NCBI GenBank assembly: GCA_018814405.1
Contig: JAHIZO010000010.1
Coordinates: 207,166-271,165 of the forward strand
Source of the DNA: Gammaproteobacteria bacterium
GTDB taxonomy: Bacteria > Pseudomonadota > Gammaproteobacteria > Burkholderiales > Gallionellaceae
Length of the DNA stretch: 64,000 bases
Direction: 5' to 3'
The notes under the pieces are model-generated. The model was not told where the DNA came from. It saw only the letters and a program-made list of their open reading frames with translations, and did no database searches. Position numbers and translations under genes: made by a program. Shown here one piece after another: positions 8,513 through 16,354 of the stretch. Positions within the stretch are counted from its first letter, which is position 1, and each line of letters begins with the position of its first letter.

Positions 8513-9367
8513 ATGAATGCCCGCAAGCTTTCCCTACATAACCCCGAGCCAGGCTTAACCATCCTGCGGCTGGCAGCGCTTTCTGCAGAAAGCGATGCGG
8601 TGCTGGATGCGGAAAGCAAAGCACTCATGCTGCAGCAAGTGAACGGAGGTGCGCTGGCCAGTATCGCCACGCACGATGTGTGGCCGGAGCTGCAGCCCGG
8701 GTTGATGGCGCAGTTCCCTTCCAATATGTTGCGCAATCTGCTGGATTGCGGCGCCCTGCATGTGCTGTTGCCAGAGGTCGCCGCGCTGTTCGGTGTATTC
8801 CAGATCGCCAATGATCCCGAGCAGGTCGATATCGGTTGTCATGTGCTGCGCGTGCTGGACGAAAGCGCACGATGCGATGCACCACTGTCCGTGCGCTTTG
8901 CCGCGCTGGTGATGAATATCGGAAAATCCGATTCACCACCCCAACACCTGCCAGTCCACTACCGTCATATCGAGCGCGGACGAGATCGTATCGAAAGGAT
9001 TTGCGAACGCTTCGAGTTGCCGAAGGACTGTCGCGACCTTGCGCTGCTGGCGCTGGCTGAATGCGAACGTGTGCATCGCGCATCTGAAGTACGCGCCGGT
9101 CCGGTCGCGGCCATGCTGGATCGTTTGGGTGCTTTTAGCGATATGGAACGTTTTGAACGATTGCTGTTGCTGTGTGCTTGCGACTATCGCGCTTATCCGG
9201 GGTATGAAGCCAAAAGTTATCCCAAGTCCGCGCTGCTGCACCGCGCTCTCGCAGCGTGCAAGGACATCGATGCAGAGGAACTTGATGAGGATGCCCTGAT
9301 GGAAGCGCGCGCACTGGCGATTGCGACGGCGTTTAAATCTGAGCGCTGGTCGGAGAGCCTGTCATGA
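8513..9367 (+). CDS. CCA tRNA nucleotidyltransferase-like HD-region protein, probably inactive
   Basis: The 284-residue protein resembles only the C-terminal half of CCA-adding enzymes: the NLLDCGALHVLLPEVAALFG, VDIGCHVLRVLDESA, VRFAALVMNIGK and HRASEVRAGPVAAMLDRL stretches match the region that carries the HD domain. The nucleotidyltransferase head is absent. The usual HD pair in the LVHDLGK motif reads VMNIGK here, so metal-dependent phosphohydrolase activity is unlikely. It lies 42 bases after nifM and overlaps the next gene by ATGA. The role in nitrogen fixation is unknown; an RNA- or protein-binding function is speculative. Confidence 0.8.
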   Translation: MNARKLSLHNPEPGLTILRLAALSAESDAVLDAESKALMLQQVNGGALASIATHDVWPELQPGLMAQFPSNMLRNLLDCGALHVLLPEVAALFGVFQIANDPEQVDIGCHVLRVLDESARCDAPLSVRFAALVMNIGKSDSPPQHLPVHYRHIERGRDRIERICERFELPKDCRDLALLALAECERVHRASEVRAGPVAAMLDRLGAFSDMERFERLLLLCACDYRAYPGYEAKSYPKSALLHRALAACKDIDAEELDEDALMEARALAIATAFKSERWSESLS

Positions 9368-9771
9368 AAACGAACGAAGTGAGTTTCGGTGGAGACTTAC
9401 CGACAGGTTATGTCGGAACCAATACACGCGATGCCAGTGAGCATCCCGCTGCGGCGTGGGCGCTGGAAACAGGCTTCGATGCAGTGCAAGTAGATTGCAC
9501 CACGGCGGTGGTGCTGAAAATACTCGATGGCAAATGCAAGATGTCACAGGGCGAGATGGCCGCCATCATTGCGATCTACGATGTCGTCCACCATAGCTCC
9601 GCACCAATGCTGGGTGCGGCAGTACATGAGGCTATCCGTACGATGCGCACGCAAGACAGCGCCGAGGCACGGGAACGTATTCATAGCCTGCGCGTGCAGG
9701 CCGAAGCGGAGATACCGAAACCGGTCATGAAAAGCTACAAGGCTTTTCTGCGCGATGGGCTGTTCGGCTGA
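9364..9771 (+). CDS. Hypothetical protein at the end of the nifUSV operon
   Basis: A 135-residue soluble protein whose ATG overlaps the stop of the preceding gene. It contains a VDCTTAVVLKILDGKCKMSQGEMAAI segment, which looks helical, and ends LRDGLFG. No catalytic motif or membrane segment is evident and I do not recognise the family. It is the last gene in this direction; the following genes are on the opposite strand. Confidence 0.75.
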   Translation: MKTNEVSFGGDLPTGYVGTNTRDASEHPAAAWALETGFDAVQVDCTTAVVLKILDGKCKMSQGEMAAIIAIYDVVHHSSAPMLGAAVHEAIRTMRTQDSAEARERIHSLRVQAEAEIPKPVMKSYKAFLRDGLFG

Positions 9772-9803
9772 AGACTGGATGCGCTTGCAGACGGATAGGG
9801 AGG

Positions 9804-10094
9804 TTATGCTGCAAGCGGCAGCATCTGATCGAGTTGATCCTGAATCGTGGCGCTTGCTTCGCGCAATTCATATTCGTCCTGCAAGCCCATCCAGAATTGC
9901 ACGGAGGTGCCGAATACCTTGGAAAGGCGAAGGGCGGTATCTGCTGTGATGCCTCGCTTTCCCAATACGATCTCGTTGATGCGGCGCGGCGGTACGTTGA
10001 TGGAATTCGCCAGACGTGTCTGGCTGATGCCCATCGGTATCAGGAACTCTTTAAGGAGAATCTCTCCGGGGTGTATGTTTTGTAACTTCTTCAT
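9804..10094 (-). CDS. HigA/VapI-type antitoxin, XRE family regulator
   Basis: A 96-residue DNA-binding protein with the HigA-family start (IHPGEILLKEFLIPMGISQ) and the helix-turn-helix RLANSINVPPRRINEIVLGKRG followed by the family signature ADTALRLSKVFGTSVQFWMG. Members normally neutralise a HigB/RelE RNase toxin encoded immediately upstream. The upstream neighbour here is another antitoxin-type regulator, not a toxin. It converges with the nif operon gene ending at 9771. Confidence 0.88.
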   Translation of the reverse strand: MKKLQNIHPGEILLKEFLIPMGISQTRLANSINVPPRRINEIVLGKRGITADTALRLSKVFGTSVQFWMGLQDEYELREASATIQDQLDQMLPLAA

Positions 10095-10106
10095 GCCCTT
10101 CTCACA

Positions 10107-10397
10107 CTATGTATGTAGCGCTCTCAATGCTGCATCCGGTTCTTTTTCAACGATGGTGAGTAGGGTGGCGGCGGCACCGGTAGGTTGGCGGCGGTTCTGT
10201 TCCCAGTTGCGCAGGGTGGCGACTTTCACGCCTATTAGTTGAGCGAACTCGGTTTGGCTCAAGCCGACCTTTGCGCGTATCGCTTTGGCATCGGGAGGTT
10301 GTATTTCTGTGACGCGGCCCGGCGCAGTTTTGCCGCGCCGAATCGCGGCAGCTTCATGCAGGCTTTGTTCCAAATCTCTTAAGAGTGTCTTGTCCAT
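10107..10397 (-). CDS. XRE-family regulator, HigA/NadS-type antitoxin
   Basis: A 96-residue protein with a C-terminal helix-turn-helix (AKVGLSQTEFAQLIGVKVATLRNWEQNRRQPTG, quoted in two parts: AKVGLSQTEFAQLIGV and KVATLRNWEQNRRQPTG). This is typical of NadS/HigA2 antitoxins and MqsA C-domains. Its stop lies 12 bases before the next antitoxin gene, forming a two-gene unit. No toxin ORF is seen in the 148 bases upstream of it. It may act as a plain repressor. Confidence 0.85.
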   Translation of the reverse strand: MDKTLLRDLEQSLHEAAAIRRGKTAPGRVTEIQPPDAKAIRAKVGLSQTEFAQLIGVKVATLRNWEQNRRQPTGAAATLLTIVEKEPDAALRALHT

Positions 10398-10545
10398 TTC
10401 GGCAACTCCTTGCCCGGTTCAGGTAGGGCGCAATAACGTTCTCCTGAGCTTGTCGAAGGCAACGGGCATTGCGCCGCATGCGCAACATATCAAACATTCG
10501 GTGCAATGCGTTGCACTTATTGCACCTTACATGATTTGAACGTGA

Positions 10546-11823
10546 TCAGCAGTTGCAAGTCAGCAAGCCATCCCATTCCGTCGTATAGCGCCGCGAACTG
10601 CTCTCCCGGCGCATCGCCCAACTTTGGTTAGCGCCTTCGCCCAGCAATCTGAGCGTGCCGCTGCCCATGCGGCGGTTGATGTGGTCGAGGGCGTTCATCA
10701 ATGACTTCGATCTTTCGCGCGCCGCATCGTCGTCGAACAATGTGCGCGGGCGTTCGCTGGCGGGGATGATCTCGGCCAGCATCACGCCGACCTTCTGATA
10801 GGCGTAGCCCGCGCGATAGATCTGGCGCAGGCCGTGCAGCGCGGCTTTGCAAAACACGCGCGTGTCGTCGCCGGGTTCATCCAGTGGCACGAGGATGCCT
10901 TGCTGGTATTGCCTGTCCTGTTCGCGGTGCGGGTTGGTGCGCACGTAGATGTGCAGGGCACCTGCAATGGATTTCTGCTGGCGCAGTTTCTCCACGGCGC
11001 GCGTGGTGTAGGCGATGGCGGCTTGTTCCAAGTCATCGAGGCTGGAAGTGAGCATGCCGAACGAGTGCGAGCAGATGATCTGCTGCTTGTCGTGCGGCAG
11101 GTCGTCCAGCTCCAGACAGGCTACGCCGTTCAGCTCGGACACGATGCGTTCGAACACTACGCTGAAGCGGGTGCGCAACTGTCCGGCCGGTGCGCGCTTC
11201 AGGTCGAGCACGCTGCGGATGCCGATCTCCTGCAACTTCGGCGCGGTGCGCCGACCCACGCCCCACACCTCACCGACCTCGATGCTGGCGAGCAACGTAT
11301 CCAGTTCATCCTCATCCATGCTGTTGAAGTCGCACACGCTGTTGCGCTGTGGCTGCTTCTTGGCGACATGGTTGGCGAGTTTGGCCAGCGTCTTGCTCGG
11401 CGCGATACCCACGCACACCGGGATGCCCACGCACTGGCGGATGGTGTGGCGCATGAGTTGTCCATACTCGGTATGGCTGCCGGGCATGCCGGTCAGATCG
11501 AGAAAGGACTCGTCGATGGAATACACCTCCTGTTGCGGACTGAACTGAGACAGCAGCGACATCACGCGGTTGGAGATGTCGGCATACAAGGCGTAGTTGG
11601 AAGAGAAGGCGACGATGCCGTGCCGTTTCGCGAGGGCTTTCATCTGATACCAGGGCGCAGCCATCTTCACGCCCAAGTCTTTTACCTCCTGCGAACGCGA
11701 AACGATGCAGCCATCATTGTTGGAAAGCACCACCACCGGCTTGTCTTCCAGCTTGGGCTGGAACACGCGTTCGCATGAGACGTAGAAGTTATTGCAGTCG
11801 ACCAGTGCGATGGCGCGCTTCAT
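10546..11823 (-). CDS. umuC: DNA polymerase V catalytic subunit UmuC
   Basis: Y-family translesion polymerase induced by DNA damage. The 425-residue protein starts with ALVDCNNFYVSCERVF, has the catalytic SIDESFLDL motif near residue 102 and the helix-hairpin-helix region WGVGRRTAPKLQEIG near 189. Its C-terminus carries the UmuC-specific DUF4113-like tail (SGTLRLLGEGANQSWAMRRE). It is transcribed after umuD but the two are separated by about 250 bases filled with repeats, an unusual spacing for this pair. Confidence 0.96.
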   Translation of the reverse strand: MKRAIALVDCNNFYVSCERVFQPKLEDKPVVVLSNNDGCIVSRSQEVKDLGVKMAAPWYQMKALAKRHGIVAFSSNYALYADISNRVMSLLSQFSPQQEVYSIDESFLDLTGMPGSHTEYGQLMRHTIRQCVGIPVCVGIAPSKTLAKLANHVAKKQPQRNSVCDFNSMDEDELDTLLASIEVGEVWGVGRRTAPKLQEIGIRSVLDLKRAPAGQLRTRFSVVFERIVSELNGVACLELDDLPHDKQQIICSHSFGMLTSSLDDLEQAAIAYTTRAVEKLRQQKSIAGALHIYVRTNPHREQDRQYQQGILVPLDEPGDDTRVFCKAALHGLRQIYRAGYAYQKVGVMLAEIIPASERPRTLFDDDAARERSKSLMNALDHINRRMGSGTLRLLGEGANQSWAMRRESSSRRYTTEWDGLLTCNC

Positions 11824-11863
11824 TTTGGGGACCTCTGAAAATTCAAGTAAGCGCTGATTTATT

Positions 11864-11931
11864 CGTCATCCCCGCGCAGGCGGGGATCCAGTGCCTTTAT
11901 TCAACTGGGTTCCCGCCTGCGCGGGAACGAC
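11864..11931. repeat. Palindromic dispersed repeat, copy A2 (short form)
   Basis: The CGTCATCCCCGCGCAGGCGG arm and the inverted GGGTTCCCGCCTGCGCGGGA arm enclose only a short spacer. It belongs to the same family as the copies at 6187, 16221 and 51008. It lies between umuD and umuC. Confidence 0.8.
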
Positions 11932-11979
11932 AGAACCGAATAACGGCGATGCTCTAGCCGGACAAGCCGGAACCAAAAT

Positions 11980-12060
11980 CGTAGGATGGGTGGAGCGCAG
12001 CGATACCCATCGCTAATGTCTGAAAATGATGGGTATCGCTATCGCTCCACCCATCCTACG
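11980..12060. repeat. Long inverted repeat (GTAGGATGGGTGGAG type)
   Basis: Arms of about 32 bases beginning CGTAGGATGGGTGGAGCG and ending CGCTCCACCCATCCTACG form a near-perfect hairpin, with GATACCCATC/GATGGGTATC inside. Similar hairpins are dispersed in many proteobacterial genomes. It lies directly downstream of umuD and may attenuate transcription into umuC. Confidence 0.85.
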
Positions 12061-12069
12061 TTCGGATTT

Positions 12070-12549
12070 TTACACCTTATGCACATTCCACTGCACCACC
12101 CCCCAGATAGAAAAATCCTGTTCGTCGGTGATGACGATGTCGGGATAGTCCGGGTGGGCGGCGCGCAGCACCTTGCCTTGCGGGGTGTAGTGCAATTGCT
12201 TCACGGTGAACTCGCCGTCTATCACCGCCACCACCACGCAATCCTGTGTGGCGGGCAGCGCGCGGTCGATGATCAGCAGGTCGCCGTCATAGATGCCCAG
12301 CTCGCGCATGGAGTGACCGGCCACGCGCATGAAGAAGGTGGATTCCTTGTGCTGGATCAGATGCTCGTCCAGGCTCAGGCGGCGCTCCACATAGTCGTCG
12401 GCGGGTGAGGGGAATCCGGCCGGTACGGCTTTGCGCAACAGCGCGCGCTGCTTCTCGAACATGGAGCGATTGGGGCGCGTCAGTGACAGCAGTGCCGAGT
12501 GGGGCATATGCGCGCCGCGCAAGGAGTTATGAGTATTCAGATGATTCAT
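12070..12549 (-). CDS. umuD: UmuD, S24-family translesion polymerase accessory protein
   Basis: LexA-like protein that self-cleaves on RecA filaments; the cleaved form joins UmuC as DNA polymerase V. The 159-residue product has the cleavage site AG (in VPAGFPSP, where the E. coli protein has CG), the catalytic serine in GHSMRE and the lysine in EFTVKQL. A double operator overlaps its promoter. An internal ATG 14 codons downstream is an alternative start. Confidence 0.95.
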   Translation of the reverse strand: MNHLNTHNSLRGAHMPHSALLSLTRPNRSMFEKQRALLRKAVPAGFPSPADDYVERRLSLDEHLIQHKESTFFMRVAGHSMRELGIYDGDLLIIDRALPATQDCVVVAVIDGEFTVKQLHYTPQGKVLRAAHPDYPDIVITDEQDFSIWGVVQWNVHKV

Positions 12550-12562
12550 GGCGATCTCTTAC

Positions 12563-12601
12563 AGAACGAACGTTCTTCGCACTGTAAAGAACGTTCGTTC
12601 T
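12563..12601 (-). promoter_or_regulatory. Double GAAC-N4-GTTC operator and promoter of umuD
   Basis: Two 15-base arms in inverted orientation, separated by 9 bases. Each contains GAAC-N4-GTTC (12564-12575 and 12589-12600). On the minus strand a TTTACA (-35-like, 12583-12588) lies between the arms, with TCTGTA 17 bases on. The site would block umuD transcription if bound. The motif resembles the Gram-positive and Chloroflexi LexA box rather than CTGT-N8-ACAG. Confidence 0.7.
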
Positions 12602-12671
12602 GGCGTCAAGCGTCAATTAGCAAAGCAGTTCTGAATTTTGAAATATGTGAAAGCTGATATTGGCGAGCAAG

Positions 12672-13679
12672 TTACTTGACTAAAGTGTGGAATCGAATCT
12701 GACCTTTCCCAGCTTCTTTAGCTTGGTACATGGCTGTATCAGCCCACTTGAGAATATCCTCTGCCCTCAAATCGGAATCGGCAAAAATTACAACGCCAAT
12801 GCTCCCCGTGCAGCGATGCTCGATGAAAGTATCTGGCCCCCCCTGCGGCTTGATTGTCAGTTTATAGGGGGCAGATAAGGCAGCCAGAATTTTTACAGCC
12901 ACCATTTCAGCTTGTGAAGTGGCCTCATTATCACTCTTGGTTAACTCGTTTAGAATAATCACAAACTCATCGCCGCCGAAACGGGCTACGGTGTCCATCT
13001 CGCGCACACAATTTTTCAGTCTATCCGCCGCTTCGATCAAAAGTAAATCACCCGCTCCATGCCCATGAGTGTCGTTGAGCAACTTGAAATTATCTAGATC
13101 AATGAATAGCAGTGCATTAAGAAACCCATTGCGCTTACTTGCTACCAAAGTTTGATTCAAGCGGTCATTAAGTAGCCGCCTATTGGGTAGGCTAGTAAGC
13201 GAGTCGTAGAAGGCCAGTTGCGCTATTTCTTCTTGACGCTGATCAAGTTCGCTTATTACTTGCTTCAACTTGATATTGACCTGGGCTAGATCATGCTGTG
13301 CTCTGGCATAGTCGCGATTTAGTTCGGATACAGTGTTGCTAAGAGACTCCAGTCCTTCAACGTCATATTCAACGAAGACTCTTATTGTGGAAGATTCTCG
13401 CCAGATGGTGGAATTCAGCGTTCTTGTTAGTCCGGCGTAATCACCTAAGGTCAGCAATCCGTGAAAGATTCGACCACCAGCATCGGTTGGCATGCCAAGT
13501 ATGGTTTTTAAATCAGGTTGAATGAAGAAACGTTCCACATTTTCATTTAATAATCTTTGAGTGCGATCCTGGATGAGCCGCATAAATCCATCGTTAGCTC
13601 CAAGCAAATTGCCCGATTCATCTATGGTTGCAAGTCCTATCGCCAGGAGCCTCTCTATGTCAATCTTGTTCCAGATCAT
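12672..13679 (-). CDS. Diguanylate cyclase with N-terminal PAS-like sensor
   Basis: Makes the second messenger c-di-GMP from GTP. The 335-residue protein has a PAS-like N-terminal region (about 10-110), a coiled coil (about 115-160: SELNRDYARAQHDLAQVN) and a GGDEF domain (170-330) with an intact RFGGDEFVII active site and LTSLPNRRLL signature. Its ATG overlaps the stop of the B12-binding gene (ATGA), so it is likely the output partner of that sensor. The base composition is AT-richer than the flanking nif genes. Confidence 0.93.
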   Translation of the reverse strand: MIWNKIDIERLLAIGLATIDESGNLLGANDGFMRLIQDRTQRLLNENVERFFIQPDLKTILGMPTDAGGRIFHGLLTLGDYAGLTRTLNSTIWRESSTIRVFVEYDVEGLESLSNTVSELNRDYARAQHDLAQVNIKLKQVISELDQRQEEIAQLAFYDSLTSLPNRRLLNDRLNQTLVASKRNGFLNALLFIDLDNFKLLNDTHGHGAGDLLLIEAADRLKNCVREMDTVARFGGDEFVIILNELTKSDNEATSQAEMVAVKILAALSAPYKLTIKPQGGPDTFIEHRCTGSIGVVIFADSDLRAEDILKWADTAMYQAKEAGKGQIRFHTLVK

Positions 13680-14764
13680 GGTGGAGTGTTTCCTGTAAGC
13701 ACATCATTCGCACAATTAACCGCCGCCTGCGCATCTGTTCCAAATGCATCAGAGCCCATCATTTTCGACAATTGATTGAATCTATTGATGGCAAGTCCAC
13801 CGATGATCACGGCGGGGCGCGCATGACTCAGGAGTTCATCCAGTTGGGTGATAACTGTTCTAACAGCGGGCAATTGATGTGCGAATGAGACGGATAGACC
13901 CACAAGATTGGGTTTCCATTCGATTACATGTTTGATAAGTGCTTGAGTTGGTACGTTCGCGCCCAAGTATTCAACATCCCAGCCAGCCAGAAGAAAAGAG
14001 TCCGCAACCATCTGCAAACCTACAGCATGATGGTTGCCTTCAACACAGGCCAATAACACTCTTTTGTTTACGCTTACGGATGGCTGGCATCGTAATAAGC
14101 TTGTTGTCATAACAGCATGTGCGATTGCTGTTGCCTTGTGTTCCTGCGCAACCGTAACTTGATTTGCTTGCCACTTTTCTCCGATACCATAAAGTGCAGG
14201 TTGTATAACATGCAGCTCCACATCAACAAGTGACCGTCCATTGTTGATGCATTGGTTGACAACAGCTAAGGCATCTTGCTGGGAACCTTTGAGTAACGCC
14301 TTCTCAAAGATTACCGCTTCAGACCATGGTTCAGGTGATTTTGGAGGAGGTAGTGGAGTGCTGCCAGTTTCAAGGAACTGGGTTCGTGCGGCATGCAGCG
14401 TGCTCGCAACGACCGCCCCCTCCGCCTTCTCCATATGTTCAGTAAAAAACTCTGCCAGCCAGTCGAGGGATAATGCTAGATGATCTACGGGGACGCCTCT
14501 TTCAGTGAGCACACTGCGTAACCAACGCAGATAGTCCACCATGGGCTGCAATACCCCAAACTCCAACGCAGGTCTCAGGAATTCTAGATGGAACGCCAAA
14601 TCTTCGCGACAGGCCTCACGTCCAGTTGATCCGAACCTCTCATACAATGAGCCGTGGGCAGCATAGAAACGTTCCGAGACTGTTCTTGCTGCATCAGCTC
14701 GCAAGGTCAGAAATCGCTGTAAGCTCGCGTCGCTTAACGTTTCCATTTTGACATCCATATCCAC
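13676..14764 (-). CDS. Cobalamin-binding sensor protein (CarH-like), two-domain
   Basis: The 362-residue protein has a helical N-terminal region (1-140), a four-helix B12-cap domain with a W-x9-EH motif (W198, E208, H209), and a Rossmann B12-binding domain with GNHHAVG (lower-ligand H246), YLGANVP and IIGGLAIN motifs. The W-x9-EH motif marks the CarH/CarA light sensors that bind adenosylcobalamin. No MerR DNA-binding domain is present. Translation is coupled to a diguanylate cyclase gene, suggesting that light or the B12 state regulates c-di-GMP. No methyltransferase partner is nearby, which argues against a methyl-transfer corrinoid protein. Confidence 0.85.
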   Translation of the reverse strand: MDMDVKMETLSDASLQRFLTLRADAARTVSERFYAAHGSLYERFGSTGREACREDLAFHLEFLRPALEFGVLQPMVDYLRWLRSVLTERGVPVDHLALSLDWLAEFFTEHMEKAEGAVVASTLHAARTQFLETGSTPLPPPKSPEPWSEAVIFEKALLKGSQQDALAVVNQCINNGRSLVDVELHVIQPALYGIGEKWQANQVTVAQEHKATAIAHAVMTTSLLRCQPSVSVNKRVLLACVEGNHHAVGLQMVADSFLLAGWDVEYLGANVPTQALIKHVIEWKPNLVGLSVSFAHQLPAVRTVITQLDELLSHARPAVIIGGLAINRFNQLSKMMGSDAFGTDAQAAVNCANDVLTGNTPP

Positions 14765-14782
14765 TGGGTACTAACAAGGCCC

Positions 14783-15091
14783 CTAAGCTGCAAAAACTTC
14801 GAAAAGCTTGATTTTGGCGCTGCCAGGTACAAGCTTTAGTCCTTTTGGGATGCCCTTATGAGAGGCATCATATTTATGGCTATTGTGCCAACTTTGGTAG
14901 CTTTGTTCATCACTCCAGCGCGTCAAAAGCCAAACCTCGTCATGATTATCAATTGGACTCATTACTTCCATACCAAGGAAGCCGGTTGAGTTATCGACCA
15001 AGTGCAGTCTGTTGCAGAAAGCCGCTCGCACCTCTTCGGCCATGTTGTTTGCGATCGTAAAGGTACTAAGTGCTATAAACATAAGTTCCAA
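14783..15091 (-). CDS. ABM-fold monooxygenase-like protein (HmoA type)
   Basis: A 102-residue dimeric alpha-beta barrel protein of the antibiotic biosynthesis monooxygenase superfamily. The segment DEVWLLTRWSDEQSYQSWHNS is the signature of the heme-degrading HmoA/IsdG-like branch. The substrate is unknown; heme or a quinone is plausible. It is the first gene of a three-gene operon with the B12 sensor and the diguanylate cyclase, 18 bases upstream of the former, so it could modify or sense a related tetrapyrrole. That link is inference. Confidence 0.85.
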   Translation of the reverse strand: MELMFIALSTFTIANNMAEEVRAAFCNRLHLVDNSTGFLGMEVMSPIDNHDEVWLLTRWSDEQSYQSWHNSHKYDASHKGIPKGLKLVPGSAKIKLFEVFAA

Positions 15092-15334
15092 TTCCCATAT
15101 TTTTCAATATAAACGGAAAACTAATGATCGAAAGGTGCCGCTTAGATTTTAAAGTAAGTACAGCTCAAATAACCGTTTTGAATAGTCAGGTTATTATTGG
15201 CGACAGACTGTTGCACTATGGCGGAAGTAAAAAAAATAGCACCTGCGGCAGTCCGCTTGGGCCGGTAGAAGTCGATACGTTCTAGGCTTAGCCTGCTACT
15301 TGCAAGCCGAGAACGAAAGTGAGCTTATGGTCTT

Positions 15335-16207
15335 TCAGCGCAACAGCGCCTGCGCCTGCATCTCGCACAAAGTACGCGTCTCGGCGTCCAGCGCTTTCAA
15401 CCAACATTCAGGAATGGACTCGGTGCCATACATCGCCCCCGCCAACATGCCCGCGATGGCACCGGTGGTGTCGGCATCGCCGCCTCGGTTCACCACATCG
15501 ACCAGGCAGTCGCGCAGATCGTCGGTGTCGAAGAAACTCTGGAACACGGCGGGCATGGTGTCGGCGATGTAGCCGCTGGGGTTGGCGGCGGGTTTGACGG
15601 CGCGGAACTTGAACAATGTATGTTGTTGGGCGAGGGGATGGGCGTGTTTGTGCAGCAGGTCGTTCTTGCTTGCGCCGCGCAGTGCGTCTTGCACCATCAG
15701 CACCAGACATTCGCAGGCGGCATCCGACAGTGCGCAATGATGGGTGACATGCGCTTGTGCGCGGCAGGCGGCGCGCACGGCGTCTTCGCTCTGACCGAAG
15801 GTGGCGAGCGCGACCGGCAGCACGCGCATCGCGGCGCCGTTGCCTGCGTCGTGGTCGGAGTAGGGCGCTTCTGGATTGCCGGTCTTGCGGAATTGCAGCA
15901 GGTTGCGGCGCACGGTGTTGCCGATGTCCACCGGCTTGCCGCGCATCCAGTCGTCGAAGGCTTGCGCGGCGGCATGCGCATCGACCTTGCCTGCTTTGAG
16001 GATGGAGGTGCCGAGTGCGAGCGACATGGTGGTGTCGTCGGTGACTTGGCCGGGCTTCAGATGCAGCCAGCCGCCGCCGATGAGTTTGTCATGCACGCCG
16101 TATTGGGCTTTGATCTCGCGCGGTGTCATGAACTCCACCGTCGCACCCAGCGCATCGCCGATGGCGAGGCCGAGGTATGCAGCGATGGCGCGGTCAGAAG
16201 CGGACAT
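15335..16207 (-). CDS. draG: ADP-ribosyl-[dinitrogenase reductase] hydrolase DraG
   Basis: Removes ADP-ribose from the arginine of NifH and reactivates nitrogenase after ammonium or energy shock. The 290-residue protein has the di-manganese site motifs of the family: GDALGATVEFM (about 17-27), DDTTMSLALG (about 57-66) and NRGGDADTTGAIAGMLAGA (about 241-259). The partner transferase draT is not in this window. It is separated from nifQ by a palindromic repeat and lies at the 3' end of the nifB operon. Confidence 0.92.
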   Translation of the reverse strand: MSASDRAIAAYLGLAIGDALGATVEFMTPREIKAQYGVHDKLIGGGWLHLKPGQVTDDTTMSLALGTSILKAGKVDAHAAAQAFDDWMRGKPVDIGNTVRRNLLQFRKTGNPEAPYSDHDAGNGAAMRVLPVALATFGQSEDAVRAACRAQAHVTHHCALSDAACECLVLMVQDALRGASKNDLLHKHAHPLAQQHTLFKFRAVKPAANPSGYIADTMPAVFQSFFDTDDLRDCLVDVVNRGGDADTTGAIAGMLAGAMYGTESIPECWLKALDAETRTLCEMQAQALLR

Positions 16208-16220
16208 TTTGCAGTGACTC

Positions 16221-16346
16221 CGTCATTCCGGCGCAGGCCGGAATCCAGACGCTTCTAAATCTTCCTGCGAAGCGGTGCAACAGCGGTTTTGACTGCTTCG
16301 CGGGGTGTGTGAAATTCGCTGGATTCCCGCCTGCGCGGGAATGACG
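16221..16346. repeat. Palindromic dispersed repeat, copy A3
   Basis: Outer arms CGTCATTCCGGCGCAGGCCG and GGATTCCCGCCTGCGCGGGA with ATGACG at the end; the spacer contains an inner inverted pair (CTGCGAAGC/GCTTCGCGG). It lies between nifQ and draG. The left arm has GGCC where the other copies have CGGG, so the arms no longer match perfectly. Confidence 0.82.
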
Positions 16347-16354
16347 GTGCACAT

